DNA of 64,000 nucleotides, from NCBI RefSeq assembly GCF_051175565.1, contig NZ_CP195105.1:2418001-2482000 (forward strand), read 5' to 3'. A model generated the notes under the pieces. It saw nothing but the letters and a program-made list of their open reading frames with translations. It was not told the origin of the DNA and did not search any database. The stretch comes from Daejeonia sp002484105. GTDB taxonomy: Bacteria > Bacteroidota > Bacteroidia > Flavobacteriales > Weeksellaceae. Positions 35,346 to 43,706 of this stretch are shown here, piece after piece (the first letter of the stretch is position 1; each line of letters starts with the position of its first letter). Made by a program: the position numbers and the translations under genes.

Positions 35346-36380
35346 ATGAATGTAAAAATGAAATTTTTAGACCGTTACTTAACGGTTTGGATATTTTTAG
35401 CAATGGCGATTGGTGTAGGGTTAGGTTATCTTTTCCCTACCATTTCAGACGGTATGGATAAGTTTTCCATTGGCACAACCAATATCCCATTAGCCATAGG
35501 GTTAATTTTAATGATGTATCCACCTTTGGCAAAAGTAAATTATACTTTGTTGCCAAAGATAATACAGGACAAAAAAGCGATTACTATTTCTCTAATCTTA
35601 AATTGGATAGTAGGTACAGTCTTAATGTTTGGTTTGGCAGTGTTATTTTTAAGAAACGAACCCGAATATATGACAGGACTTATTTTGATTGGTTTAGCAA
35701 GATGTATTGCAATGGTTATTGTTTGGAGTGATTTAGCTAAAGCAAATCGAGAATACACTGCCTTATTAGTAGCCTTAAATAGTGTTTTTCAAATTTTATC
35801 TTATAGCTTTTTTGTTTGGTTGTTCATCAAAGTTTTACCCAACTATTTAGGTTTTGGTAATTTTGACGTAAGCGTTTCAATGCGTGACGTAACAGAAAGT
35901 GTATTGATTTATTTAGGGATACCATTCACAGCAGGGTTTCTTGGTCGTTATTTCTTGATAAAGAAAAAAGGAGAAACTTGGTATAATCACAAATTCATCC
36001 CAAAAATATCTCCTATTACTTTAATTGCACTTTTGGCGACTATTGTTTTAATGTTCAGTTTAAAAGGCAATCAAATTATTGAATTACCGTTGGATGTAAT
36101 AAAAATTGCTATACCGCTTGTTCTCTATTTTGTATTGATGTTTTTCATTAGTTTTTTCATTAACAAAGCAATGAAAATTCCTTACGATAAAAATGCTTCA
36201 ATTGCCTTTACTGCAACAGGAAACAATTTTGAATTAGCCATTGCCGTAGCTATTGCAGTTTTTGGATTAAATTCTCCTCAAGCATTTACCGCTGTAATCG
36301 GTCCATTAGTTGAAGTACCAGTACTCATATTTTTAGTTAACGTCAGTTTAAAATTAAAACAAAGGTATTACTCAAAATGA
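35346..36380 (+). CDS. arsB: ACR3-family arsenite efflux permease
   Basis: A 344-residue inner-membrane protein with ten predicted helices, exporting As(OH)3 by the proton-motive force. It has the ACR3 hallmarks LMMYPPLAKVNY, LIGLARCIAMVIVWSDLA with the essential Cys, and FTATGNNFELAIAVAIAVFG. The stop overlaps the arsC start by 4 bp (ATGA), indicating coupling. Confidence 0.95.
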   Translation: MNVKMKFLDRYLTVWIFLAMAIGVGLGYLFPTISDGMDKFSIGTTNIPLAIGLILMMYPPLAKVNYTLLPKIIQDKKAITISLILNWIVGTVLMFGLAVLFLRNEPEYMTGLILIGLARCIAMVIVWSDLAKANREYTALLVALNSVFQILSYSFFVWLFIKVLPNYLGFGNFDVSVSMRDVTESVLIYLGIPFTAGFLGRYFLIKKKGETWYNHKFIPKISPITLIALLATIVLMFSLKGNQIIELPLDVIKIAIPLVLYFVLMFFISFFINKAMKIPYDKNASIAFTATGNNFELAIAVAIAVFGLNSPQAFTAVIGPLVEVPVLIFLVNVSLKLKQRYYSK

Positions 36381-36793
36381 AAAAGAAAATCTTAGTACTT
36401 TGCACAGGAAATAGTTGCCGAAGTCAAATAGCAGAAGGCTATTTACGCTATTTTGCAGGAGATAAAGCAGATATTTATAGTGCAGGAGTTGCAACTCACG
36501 GAGTAAATCCAAAAGCAATTACCACTATGAAAGAAGATGGGGTTGATATATCCAATCACACATCAAATAACATTGATGAATACAGGAATATAGAATTTGA
36601 TTTTGTGATTACGGTTTGCGACAACGCTAAAGAAAATTGCCCATTCTTCCCAACAAAAGCTAAAAAATTTCATCATAATTTTCCAGACCCAGCCAAAGCA
36701 ATAGGAACGGACGAAGAAATCAATGAACAATTCAGAAAAGTCCGAGAGAAAATAAAGAAGTACAGTAAGGATTTTGTAGATAAAAACTTGTAA
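36377..36793 (+). CDS. arsC: Thioredoxin-dependent arsenate reductase
   Basis: A 138-residue enzyme of the low-molecular-weight phosphatase fold. The P-loop LVLCTGNSCRSQIAEG contains the nucleophile Cys and the Arg; VITVCDNAKENCPFFP supplies the two relay Cys residues, as in S. aureus-type ArsC. It reduces As(V) to As(III) for the efflux pump and the methylase. Last gene of the cassette, ending shortly before site 8. Confidence 0.95.
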   Translation: MKKKILVLCTGNSCRSQIAEGYLRYFAGDKADIYSAGVATHGVNPKAITTMKEDGVDISNHTSNNIDEYRNIEFDFVITVCDNAKENCPFFPTKAKKFHHNFPDPAKAIGTDEEINEQFRKVREKIKKYSKDFVDKNL

Positions 36794-36802
36794 ATGAAAG
36801 GA

Positions 36803-36945
36803 GTATGCTGATAACAAGCGGTTTGAACGCAAGGCGGATGAAGTGCTTCGATTGAACATTTTCGGTAAGAAAAAAGTATTATCTTCGTATCAACATTTGT
36901 CGGTAAATCCGCCTTGCGTCAAGCCGCCAAACCGTTAGCAGAAAT
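36803..36945 (+). repeat. Palindromic cassette site 8 (second sequence family)
   Basis: Arms AACGCAAGGCGGAT (left) and ATCCGCCTTGCGT (right) are nearly perfect complements; the outer elements are TGCTGATAAC and CCGTTAGCAG. Shorter (about 140 bp) and different in the interior from the other sites, but it has the same TAAC...CCGTTA frame and orientation. The outer arm GGAGTATGCTGATAAC (36800-36815) complements GTTATCTGCAACTCC (34019-34033) with one mismatch and one extra base. Confidence 0.8.
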
Positions 36946-36965
36946 CGCATACCAAAATGCGTCAA

Positions 36966-37695
36966 ATGAAAAAAAGCAAATTTAAAGACATTCGACTTTT
37001 TGAAATTAAACCTGAAAATTATACAGGTAATTTTGATGGAATTTTTGGAAATGTTTATTCTAGAACCATAGATTCAAAAAATATAGGTTATCGAATTGCA
37101 AAAAAAATTGGATAATTTTGATTTCTATTTTGATGAATTTGACCACATATTTATTTTCTTAAATCCTAAATTAAAAGAAGATGATTTTTTAGAAACAAAA
37201 ATCTATGATTTGAAATGGAACAAAGACTTTTATTATGGATTAGATTTTAAAATTTTCAATCAACTTTCTGAAAATGATAGAGATTTAAAACTTCAAGAAA
37301 TAATATTCAAAATTTTGACAAAGATTTCTGAAAATGACGTGTCAAAATTGGAAATAGTTAAAAAAATTGAACAAATAATTGACAATGAAAAAACAAATAC
37401 CGAATTATTTCTAACAGAGAAAAGTTTTAAGAATTTTACGGTAAAAATCACTTTCAAAATTAATCCGAATCACCAAAAATCAATAATAATATTTCGTATC
37501 TTGAGCAAAGAAAACAAAGAATTATGTTGTGAAACTTTTGAAGTTTTCCATTATGAAGACGTTTTCTACCTAGTTGATAAAATTAAAATTGAGAAAAGCA
37601 AAATAATAATTGAACCGAAAAAGAATGAGAAATCGCAGTTTGTTACCGAAAAATATAATTTGCCAATCATAATCGATAATTGCGACTTCTGCTAA
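36966..37695 (+). pseudogene. Cassette gene of unknown function, frameshifted at an A8 run
   Basis: The first frame, MKKSKFKDIRLFEIKPENYT ... YRIAKKIG, ends at a TAA; the next 199 residues (LDNFDFYFDEFDHIFIFLNP ... LPIIIDNCDFC) are in the following frame. A run of eight A at 37100-37107 would join them if it were seven, giving one protein of about 242 residues. No family recognised; it is acidic and soluble. The stop TAA forms part of the TGCTAAC of site 9. Confidence 0.6.
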
Positions 37696-37892
37696 CATGT
37701 ATTGGCAAAATGCGGGGTTAAAGTCTTAATAGAAACATTTGTTTGTATTTTGTCGCAAAAAAACTTTTCGTTCCTCATTTTTTCTGTAATTTAGTTCCAC
37801 GAAAAAGTTTTTTGCTAATTGCAATCTAAGTTAAACATTTTCAACTTCTTAGCCCGCACTTCGCCAATGCGTTTTCCGTTACAGGCAAGCGT
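37682..37892 (+). repeat. Palindromic cassette site 9 (right end of the array)
   Basis: TGCTAACATGTATTGGC with AAAATGCGGGG at the left; CCCGCACTTCGCCAATGCG and CCGTTACAGGCA at the right. The middle has diverged from sites 1-7. The outer arm TGCGACTTCTGCTAAC (37681-37696) complements GTTAGCAGAAATCGCA (36934-36949) at 15 of 16 positions. No further site follows; 37893-38046 holds no supported gene. Confidence 0.85.
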
Positions 37893-38046
37893 AGGAAAAC
37901 CGAATCCTCAAGTTTATTACAGAAATTAGTATAAGATCTATTTTATTTTTTTTTGCCAACGCTCATTTTGCACATTTTGATTTTTCCAAAACACAATGCA
38001 ACGCTTAAAAAACTAAAAGAGCTAAATTTTTCCTTTCACTGAAAAA

Positions 38047-38952
38047 TCACAATAAAAGGGACTTCTCTATAGTGTCGAATTCAAAAGAAAAGCCAGTTTT
38101 TTTTAGCTTTTCATTACTGACTTTTGATCCTTCTAAAAACATAACCGACATTTCGCCAAAAAGTAAACGGATGATAAAGGCAGGCGCATTGGGTAGAATA
38201 GTTCTCATCTTATAAGACTTCAACAAGGTTTTTGAAAATTCATTCATCGTGATATTTTCGCTTGAAACAGCATTAAAAATTCCGTTAATTTTAGAATTAG
38301 AAAGGATAAATTCATAAAGTTTTACCAAATCTCTAATATCAATCCAAGGTAAATACTGTTTTCCTGAACCCAACGAAACATTTATTCCTAACTTAGCTAA
38401 CGGTGCTAATTTTTGAACTATTACTCCATCTTTTCCAACTATCACTCCTTTGCGTAAAAGAACTGTTCTAATACCTATATCGTTAAATTTCATTGCTGTA
38501 TTTTCCCATTCTTTGCAAACAGTGGCTAAAAAATCAGTTCCATTTTCAGAAGTTTCTTTAAACATTTCATCGGTAGTTACTGCTCCATAATACCCAACGG
38601 CAGAAGACGAAATAAATGTATTGATGCTAAATTTATTTTCCGATACATACTGATACAACAAGTCAATGGACTTAATACGACTGGTGATAATTTCACTTTT
38701 TCGTTCTTTTGTCCATCTTTTCTCGCCAATGTTAGCACCAGTTAAATTGATAATTGTATCTACATTTTCAAAGGCGTTTGTTTCAATATATTGCTGATGA
38801 ATATCCCATTGAAAATACGCTAAATTCTTATGATGACTAACTTGTTTACTCCTCCTTGATAAGGCATTAATGAAATACCCTTTCTCTAATAAATAATTAA
38901 TAAGATATGTTCCAACAAAACCAGTTGCGCCTGCTATGAGAATTTTATTCAT
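38047..38952 (-). CDS. TIGR01777-family NAD-dependent epimerase/dehydratase-like protein
   Basis: A 301-residue extended SDR: nucleotide motif ILIAGATGFVGTYLINYLLE, TIINLTGANIGEKRWT, SSSAVGYYG and a C-terminal DUF1731-like end. Members of this family (YfcH/SulA-like) are widespread but their reaction is unknown. It is the last gene of the operon and overlaps the photolyase stop by 4 bp. Confidence 0.85.
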   Translation of the reverse strand: MNKILIAGATGFVGTYLINYLLEKGYFINALSRRSKQVSHHKNLAYFQWDIHQQYIETNAFENVDTIINLTGANIGEKRWTKERKSEIITSRIKSIDLLYQYVSENKFSINTFISSSAVGYYGAVTTDEMFKETSENGTDFLATVCKEWENTAMKFNDIGIRTVLLRKGVIVGKDGVIVQKLAPLAKLGINVSLGSGKQYLPWIDIRDLVKLYEFILSNSKINGIFNAVSSENITMNEFSKTLLKSYKMRTILPNAPAFIIRLLFGEMSVMFLEGSKVSNEKLKKTGFSFEFDTIEKSLLL

Positions 38953-40253
38953 ATTTTTTCTTTTACTGCTTTTCCATAAGTTTTCAATGCTCTATCTCTC
39001 GCAAAGCAATGTTCTACAATAGGTTTGGGATATTTATCTGTTCCAAATTCTGGCACCCATTTTTTGATGTATTCTAAGTTTTTATCAAATTTTTCAGTTT
39101 GTATCGTTGGATTAAAAACCCTGAAATACGGAGCAGCATCACAACCTGAACCAGCTGCCCATTGCCAATTTCCATTGTTGGCAGATAAATCGTAATCATT
39201 TAGTTTTTGGGCAAAATAAGTTTCTCCCCAACGCCAATCTATCAGCAAATGTTTACATAAAAAACTGGCAACAATCATTCGTACTCTATTGTGCATATAA
39301 CCCGTTTCGTTGAGCTGTCGCATTCCGGCATCTACAATTGGATAGCCGGTTTTTCCTTCGCACCAAAGCTTAAATTCTTGTTCATTATTTCTCCACTCTA
39401 TAAAATCATATTTGGGTTTGAATGATTCAGTTACAACTTTTGGAAAATGATACAAAATCTGCATAAAAAATTCTCGCCAAATCAGTTCATTCAGCCAAGT
39501 TTGATTGTGTTCTAATGCAAAAGCCACGCATTGACGAACACTAATCGTTCCGAAGCGAAGTGCAATACCCAATTGCGTAGTACGCTGCATAGCAGGATAA
39601 TCTCGAAATTTGTCATATTCATCAATAATAGCAGGATTAAGTGTAGGTTCATTAAATTCAAATTCTGTTTTCTGAAAACCTATTTCTTGTAATGAATGAA
39701 TTTCGGAAAAATTTATTTTAAAAAAATTAGTAAAATCAGCTTTATATGTTTGATAATTTTCTACCGTTAATTTTTCTTTCCATTTTTTGGAATACGGAGT
39801 GTAAACGGTGTAAGGCGTTCCATCATTTTTAAGTATCTCATTTTTATCAAAAATTACTTGGTCTTTAAAGGCTTTGAATGGAATATTTTGCGTTTTGAAA
39901 AATTGATAAATTTCGGTATCTCTTTTTATCGCTTGCGGTTCATAATCTCGATTGCTGAAGACACCCTGAATATCATATTTCTCCAAAAGGATTTTAAAAA
40001 TATCCAACGGTTTCCCATAAAATGTGAACAAAGTTGATTGATGCGTTTTTAGTTCTACATTTATTTTAGAAAGTGCCTGATGAATATAATCTACTCTTCT
40101 ATCTTTCTTGTTTTCTATACGTGATAAAATAGTTTCATCAAAAATAAAAATCGGCAAAATAGGATAGCCAGAAGCCAATGCTTGACATAATCCTACATTA
40201 TCTTCCAAACGCAAATCACGCCTGAACCAAAAAATGGGAACTCTACTTTTCAT
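38949..40253 (-). CDS. phr: Deoxyribodipyrimidine photolyase
   Basis: A 434-residue cryptochrome/photolyase-family flavoprotein. The N-terminal antenna-binding domain begins VPIFWFRRDLRLEDN; the FAD domain has TRLGIALRFGTISVRQ-like sequence, LIWREFFMQIL, GYPIVDAGMRQLNETGYMHN and WQWAAGSGCDAAPYFRVFNP. It repairs UV-induced pyrimidine dimers using blue light. Its place in the carotenoid operon suggests a joint photoprotection response. Confidence 0.95.
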   Translation of the reverse strand: MKSRVPIFWFRRDLRLEDNVGLCQALASGYPILPIFIFDETILSRIENKKDRRVDYIHQALSKINVELKTHQSTLFTFYGKPLDIFKILLEKYDIQGVFSNRDYEPQAIKRDTEIYQFFKTQNIPFKAFKDQVIFDKNEILKNDGTPYTVYTPYSKKWKEKLTVENYQTYKADFTNFFKINFSEIHSLQEIGFQKTEFEFNEPTLNPAIIDEYDKFRDYPAMQRTTQLGIALRFGTISVRQCVAFALEHNQTWLNELIWREFFMQILYHFPKVVTESFKPKYDFIEWRNNEQEFKLWCEGKTGYPIVDAGMRQLNETGYMHNRVRMIVASFLCKHLLIDWRWGETYFAQKLNDYDLSANNGNWQWAAGSGCDAAPYFRVFNPTIQTEKFDKNLEYIKKWVPEFGTDKYPKPIVEHCFARDRALKTYGKAVKEKI

Positions 40254-40806
40254 TCAGGAAAGGATTGTCGTCTTTATCGTGTTTTACCCAAATTAATCTT
40301 GAGGTATCATAGCCAATGTCTTCAGCAATTTTTAAGTATTCTGTTTTGATTTCATCAGGTAATTCTTTAGTTCGTGATAATATCCACAAATAATCCAAGT
40401 TTTTACCTGCAATTAAAGCATATTGATAATTCTCGTCCAATGCAATCACATTGTATCCCGAATAAAACGGTCCAAAGAAGCTAACTTTTAGAGCAGCAAT
40501 ATTCTTATCGCCTCTGAATTTTGCCAATCCATCGGCTTTACTCCATTTCTTTTTTACAAAATTATACCCACTGTTCATCACAATTACATTTCCCTTTTTA
40601 TCTAAAGTATAATTTGCCGAAGTGTTATCTAAGTCTTTTTCAAAACGAAAATCAAAACGAGCCACTTCATACCAAGTGCCCAAGTAACGGTTCACCTCAA
40701 AATTCTCCACAGGTTTTGCCTTTTGAGGGATAGAAGCACAAGAGTTAAAGAGTATGATAATTCCAATCACTACTATTAAAGAAATTATTTTACTTTGTTT
40801 TTTCAT
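40243..40806 (-). CDS. blc: Lipocalin-family lipoprotein (Blc-like)
   Basis: A 187-residue outer-membrane lipocalin: a lipoprotein signal (IIILFNSCASI), the lipocalin signature NRYLGTWYEVARFDFRFEK, then YNVIALDENYQYALIAG and LWILSRT. Bacterial lipocalins bind fatty acids or lysophospholipids and repair membranes; here a hydrophobic pigment is conceivable. It overlaps the photolyase by 11 bp and the cyclase by 4 bp. Confidence 0.88.
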   Translation of the reverse strand: MKKQSKIISLIVVIGIIILFNSCASIPQKAKPVENFEVNRYLGTWYEVARFDFRFEKDLDNTSANYTLDKKGNVIVMNSGYNFVKKKWSKADGLAKFRGDKNIAALKVSFFGPFYSGYNVIALDENYQYALIAGKNLDYLWILSRTKELPDEIKTEYLKIAEDIGYDTSRLIWVKHDKDDNPFLNEK

Positions 40807-41492
40807 TTTTTTGATTGTTTAAAATGTTTAAAAAAATATAGAACTAAGAGAAATTGCGTATAACCATAAACCGCATCTTCTATAGGAATCTTCAATATTC
40901 GTATGCCTAAAAAATCATCAGGATTGTAATTCACAATAGGCGTGTCTAAACCTGTTCCAGTAAGAATTCCATTTACAGGAAGAAACCCTAACATTAAAAT
41001 TGTAAACACTAAAGATGCTTTGCTAATCCAATCTGCTTTTGCTATAAAATGAAGATAAACTACTGTAAGAATAGCTGAAAGCGATGTGATTAATGTGTAA
41101 ATCTTATCATAATATAATAATGCGGTTACTGAACAGACAATAACAGTTACAAAAACGATTAAATTATTAAATCCACTCAACCATTCCATTTTAAAAAACT
41201 TGTCTATACTGTAATAAGTAAAAATGCACGAAAAAGGAATGAAGATAAAAAACAACCATTCTTCCAAAGGCAAGCCGGCTATATTTAATCCCATTGTATA
41301 ATCGATATTAAACCACCATACACCTTTTGCAGTAAACCAAACATCCCAAGCTATGAAAGGAATAGCTACTAGAACAGATGCTTTTAGAAATGCTCCAAAA
41401 TGCTTGTTGAACTGTAATCGCTTGTCAAAAGATGCAATAAAACAAATGATAACTGTGAAAAACAAGACGAGTATGTAGGTGAAAGACATCAT
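40803..41492 (-). CDS. crtY: Lycopene beta-cyclase, CrtYcd-type membrane protein
   Basis: A 229-residue protein with seven hydrophobic segments and two repeats of the cyclase motif, W-x-W-F-N-x-D and PLEEWLFFIFIPF, as in fused CrtYc-CrtYd or fungal-type cyclases. It should cyclise lycopene to beta-carotene in the inner membrane. Overlaps of 4 bp with both neighbours show tight translational coupling. Confidence 0.88.
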   Translation of the reverse strand: MMSFTYILVLFFTVIICFIASFDKRLQFNKHFGAFLKASVLVAIPFIAWDVWFTAKGVWWFNIDYTMGLNIAGLPLEEWLFFIFIPFSCIFTYYSIDKFFKMEWLSGFNNLIVFVTVIVCSVTALLYYDKIYTLITSLSAILTVVYLHFIAKADWISKASLVFTILMLGFLPVNGILTGTGLDTPIVNYNPDDFLGIRILKIPIEDAVYGYTQFLLVLYFFKHFKQSKK

Positions 41493-41947
41493 TTTTTATT
41501 GCTTTTAAAATACATTCTGAAATATTTGAAAGGCACATACAAAAATCCAAAACATTCGCCTTCTTCTTTTCCTAAGTGCTTGTGATGTTGTTTATGAGCT
41601 CTTCTTAAAGCTTTAAAATAAAGGTTTTTAGTGTGGGTAAAATATTTAATTCTTTGGTGGATGAAGATATCGTGCACAAAAAAATACGCCATTCCATATA
41701 GCATAATGCCCAAGCCAATAAAGAACAAGTAATTAAAATCTTTGAGTGAGCCAAAGTACATCAAAGCAATCGTTGGCAAGGCAAAGATGACAAAGAAATA
41801 ATCGTTTTTTTCTAAAACGCCTTTATTACTATGGTCGTGATGGTCTTTATGCAATACCCAAAGAAAACCGTGCATTATGTATTTATGAATGAGCCAAGTA
41901 GCTCCTTCCATTAGTACAAAAACGAGTATGGTTATTAATATATTCAT
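41489..41947 (-). CDS. crtZ: Beta-carotene hydroxylase
   Basis: A 152-residue membrane di-iron hydroxylase of the fatty-acid hydroxylase superfamily. Four His clusters are present: HKYIMH, HKDHHDH, HDIFIHQR and HKQHHKH. It introduces the 3,3' hydroxyls that turn beta-carotene into zeaxanthin. Located 3 bp after the SRPBCC gene and overlapping crtY by 4 bp. Confidence 0.93.
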   Translation of the reverse strand: MNILITILVFVLMEGATWLIHKYIMHGFLWVLHKDHHDHSNKGVLEKNDYFFVIFALPTIALMYFGSLKDFNYLFFIGLGIMLYGMAYFFVHDIFIHQRIKYFTHTKNLYFKALRRAHKQHHKHLGKEEGECFGFLYVPFKYFRMYFKSNKK

Positions 41948-41950
41948 ATA

Positions 41951-42409
41951 TTATTTATTAAATTTTTGCTCCAAAACTTTAAAGCGAAAATCAAAAATTG
42001 ATTCCAGCTTCTTTTTAACCAATAAAGCGTGAGTGATATCTCCCAACAAGCCGAAAGGTAATTCATAATCTACCGTATCTTTCATTAACACGCCCTCTTT
42101 ATTTGGAATAAATTCGTGAAAGTGATTCCAGAGTTTATAAGGTCCTTTTTCTTGAAAATCGGTAAAGCTTTTTTGAAAAGTAACTTCCGTAATTTTCGTT
42201 CTCCATTTCAACGGTATTTTAAGTAAAGGAGAAACGGTATATTCAATTTCCATACCCTCAAAAATCGCTTGGTTTCCTACATCGGTATGCACTACAAATC
42301 CCATTTCTTTAGGAGTAATTTGGGCAAGGTTATAGGGCGATGAAAAAAACTCCCAAGCGGTTTCTTTATCACAATTAAGTTGTTGTTCTCTATATAACTG
42401 ATGTTTCAT
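41951..42409 (-). CDS. SRPBCC (START-like) ligand-binding protein
   Basis: A 152-residue cytoplasmic protein with the helix-grip pattern of the SRPBCC/Bet v1 superfamily (LYREQQLNCDKETAWEFFSS; FEGMEIEYTVSPLLKIPLKW; KDTVDYELPFGLLGD). The fold encloses a hydrophobic cavity. Position between crtZ and crtB suggests handling of a carotenoid or isoprenoid, which is inference only. Confidence 0.75.
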   Translation of the reverse strand: MKHQLYREQQLNCDKETAWEFFSSPYNLAQITPKEMGFVVHTDVGNQAIFEGMEIEYTVSPLLKIPLKWRTKITEVTFQKSFTDFQEKGPYKLWNHFHEFIPNKEGVLMKDTVDYELPFGLLGDITHALLVKKKLESIFDFRFKVLEQKFNK

Positions 42410-42411
42410 TA

Positions 42412-42867
42412 TTAATCTTTTAGCAACGATTCTATGTATTGATTGATTACATTTGATTTGATCTGACTTCGATTGTTTTTAATAAATTGTATATCTTCTT
42501 TTATATTGTAATGATACCCTAAAAAATTGGGTGCATTTTTTTGGACTGACAGCCGAATAAGTCGTAATTCAGCATTATTGGGCTCTTGTTCAATAGCTTG
42601 TTCAATATTTTTTTTCCCTTTATTAAAAGTATTGAGTTTGCTTAATGGATTTAAAACGTGATTTGCCCAAATGGTTTGCAAACCTCCTAAATATGCTAAA
42701 TGGGTAGCCGATTGGTCTTTATTCTTTTCCAATTGAGCCAACAATTCACTACACATTTTCTTATCGGTAGCCAATTGGCTATAATTTGCCCTTACATCAT
42801 CTAAGGAATAAATGGCGAAACTGCTAAAAATAAACAGAGCTGATAAAAGAAAAATAGTCCATTTCAT
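42412..42867 (-). CDS. Exported protein of unknown function in the carotenoid operon
   Basis: A 151-residue protein with a signal peptide (KWTIFLLSALFIFSSFAIYS) and an all-helical body containing a TPR-like segment (KKNIEQAIEQEPNNAELRLI). No family recognised. It overlaps crtB by 1 bp and precedes the SRPBCC gene by 2 bp, so it is made together with the pigment enzymes. Confidence 0.65.
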   Translation of the reverse strand: MKWTIFLLSALFIFSSFAIYSLDDVRANYSQLATDKKMCSELLAQLEKNKDQSATHLAYLGGLQTIWANHVLNPLSKLNTFNKGKKNIEQAIEQEPNNAELRLIRLSVQKNAPNFLGYHYNIKEDIQFIKNNRSQIKSNVINQYIESLLKD

Positions 42868-43703
42868 TACAAAAAAGTTGTTTTATACCTGAGATAACTC
42901 TTAAATGCAACATACGCTTTTTCAGGATTAGCAACACGTACACGGTTATTCATAATCTCTTTAGAAGATTTATTTTTGATTTTTTTAAACAAAGTCAAAT
43001 AATATTTGTAAGCCAAATACACGCCAAATTTCGAAGAATTAGGAAGCATTTTAATTCCGATTAATGCCTGTTTAAATTCCTGTTCTATATCTTCTTCAAT
43101 TTGGCATTTCACACAATTATCGAACAAACACATATCAACATTCGGAAAATAAGTACGACCAAGGATTTGATAATCATCTTTCAAATCTCTTAAAAAATTA
43201 ATTTTTTGAAAAACCGAACCTAATTTCATTGCATAAGGATTCAATTCTTCGTATTTAGATTTATCTCCCTCGGTAAAAACTTGCAAACACATTAAACCAA
43301 CCACTTCCGCTGAACCGTGAATGTATTCTTCATACAATGCAGAATTATAATCTATTTTTTGCAAATCCATTTCCATACTGTGTAGAAATTGATTTATTAA
43401 AGCTCTGTCTATATTGTATTTTACAACGGTATCTTGAAAAGATTGTAAAATTGGATTCAATGAAATGCCTTCGGACAAAGCATTGTCGGTTTCCAATTTT
43501 AATCTATTTAATAATTTTTCTTTATCATAACCTTGAAAGCTATCCACAATTTCATCAGCTAATCTTACATAACCATAAATAGCATAAATAGCAGGTCTAA
43601 TTGACGGCTTTAACGCTAGTATGCCCAACGAAAAACTGGTGCTATATTTTTTTGTTGTCTTTTTACTCACATCGTAAGACAATTCTTCAAACAGTTTTTT
43701 CAT
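42867..43703 (-). CDS. crtB: Phytoene synthase
   Basis: A 278-residue head-to-head prenyl transferase joining two geranylgeranyl diphosphates into phytoene. The aspartate-rich motifs are YVRLADEIVDSF and INFLRDLKDDYQILGRTYFP; GSAEVVGLMCLQVF also matches squalene/phytoene synthases. crtE (GGPP synthase) is not in the operon and must be elsewhere. Confidence 0.95.
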   Translation of the reverse strand: MKKLFEELSYDVSKKTTKKYSTSFSLGILALKPSIRPAIYAIYGYVRLADEIVDSFQGYDKEKLLNRLKLETDNALSEGISLNPILQSFQDTVVKYNIDRALINQFLHSMEMDLQKIDYNSALYEEYIHGSAEVVGLMCLQVFTEGDKSKYEELNPYAMKLGSVFQKINFLRDLKDDYQILGRTYFPNVDMCLFDNCVKCQIEEDIEQEFKQALIGIKMLPNSSKFGVYLAYKYYLTLFKKIKNKSSKEIMNNRVRVANPEKAYVAFKSYLRYKTTFL

Positions 43704-43706
43704 TTT

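Noticed and set aside
23684..37892. CRISPR array
   Set aside because: Repeats are far too long, the spacing holds genes, and there are no cas genes.
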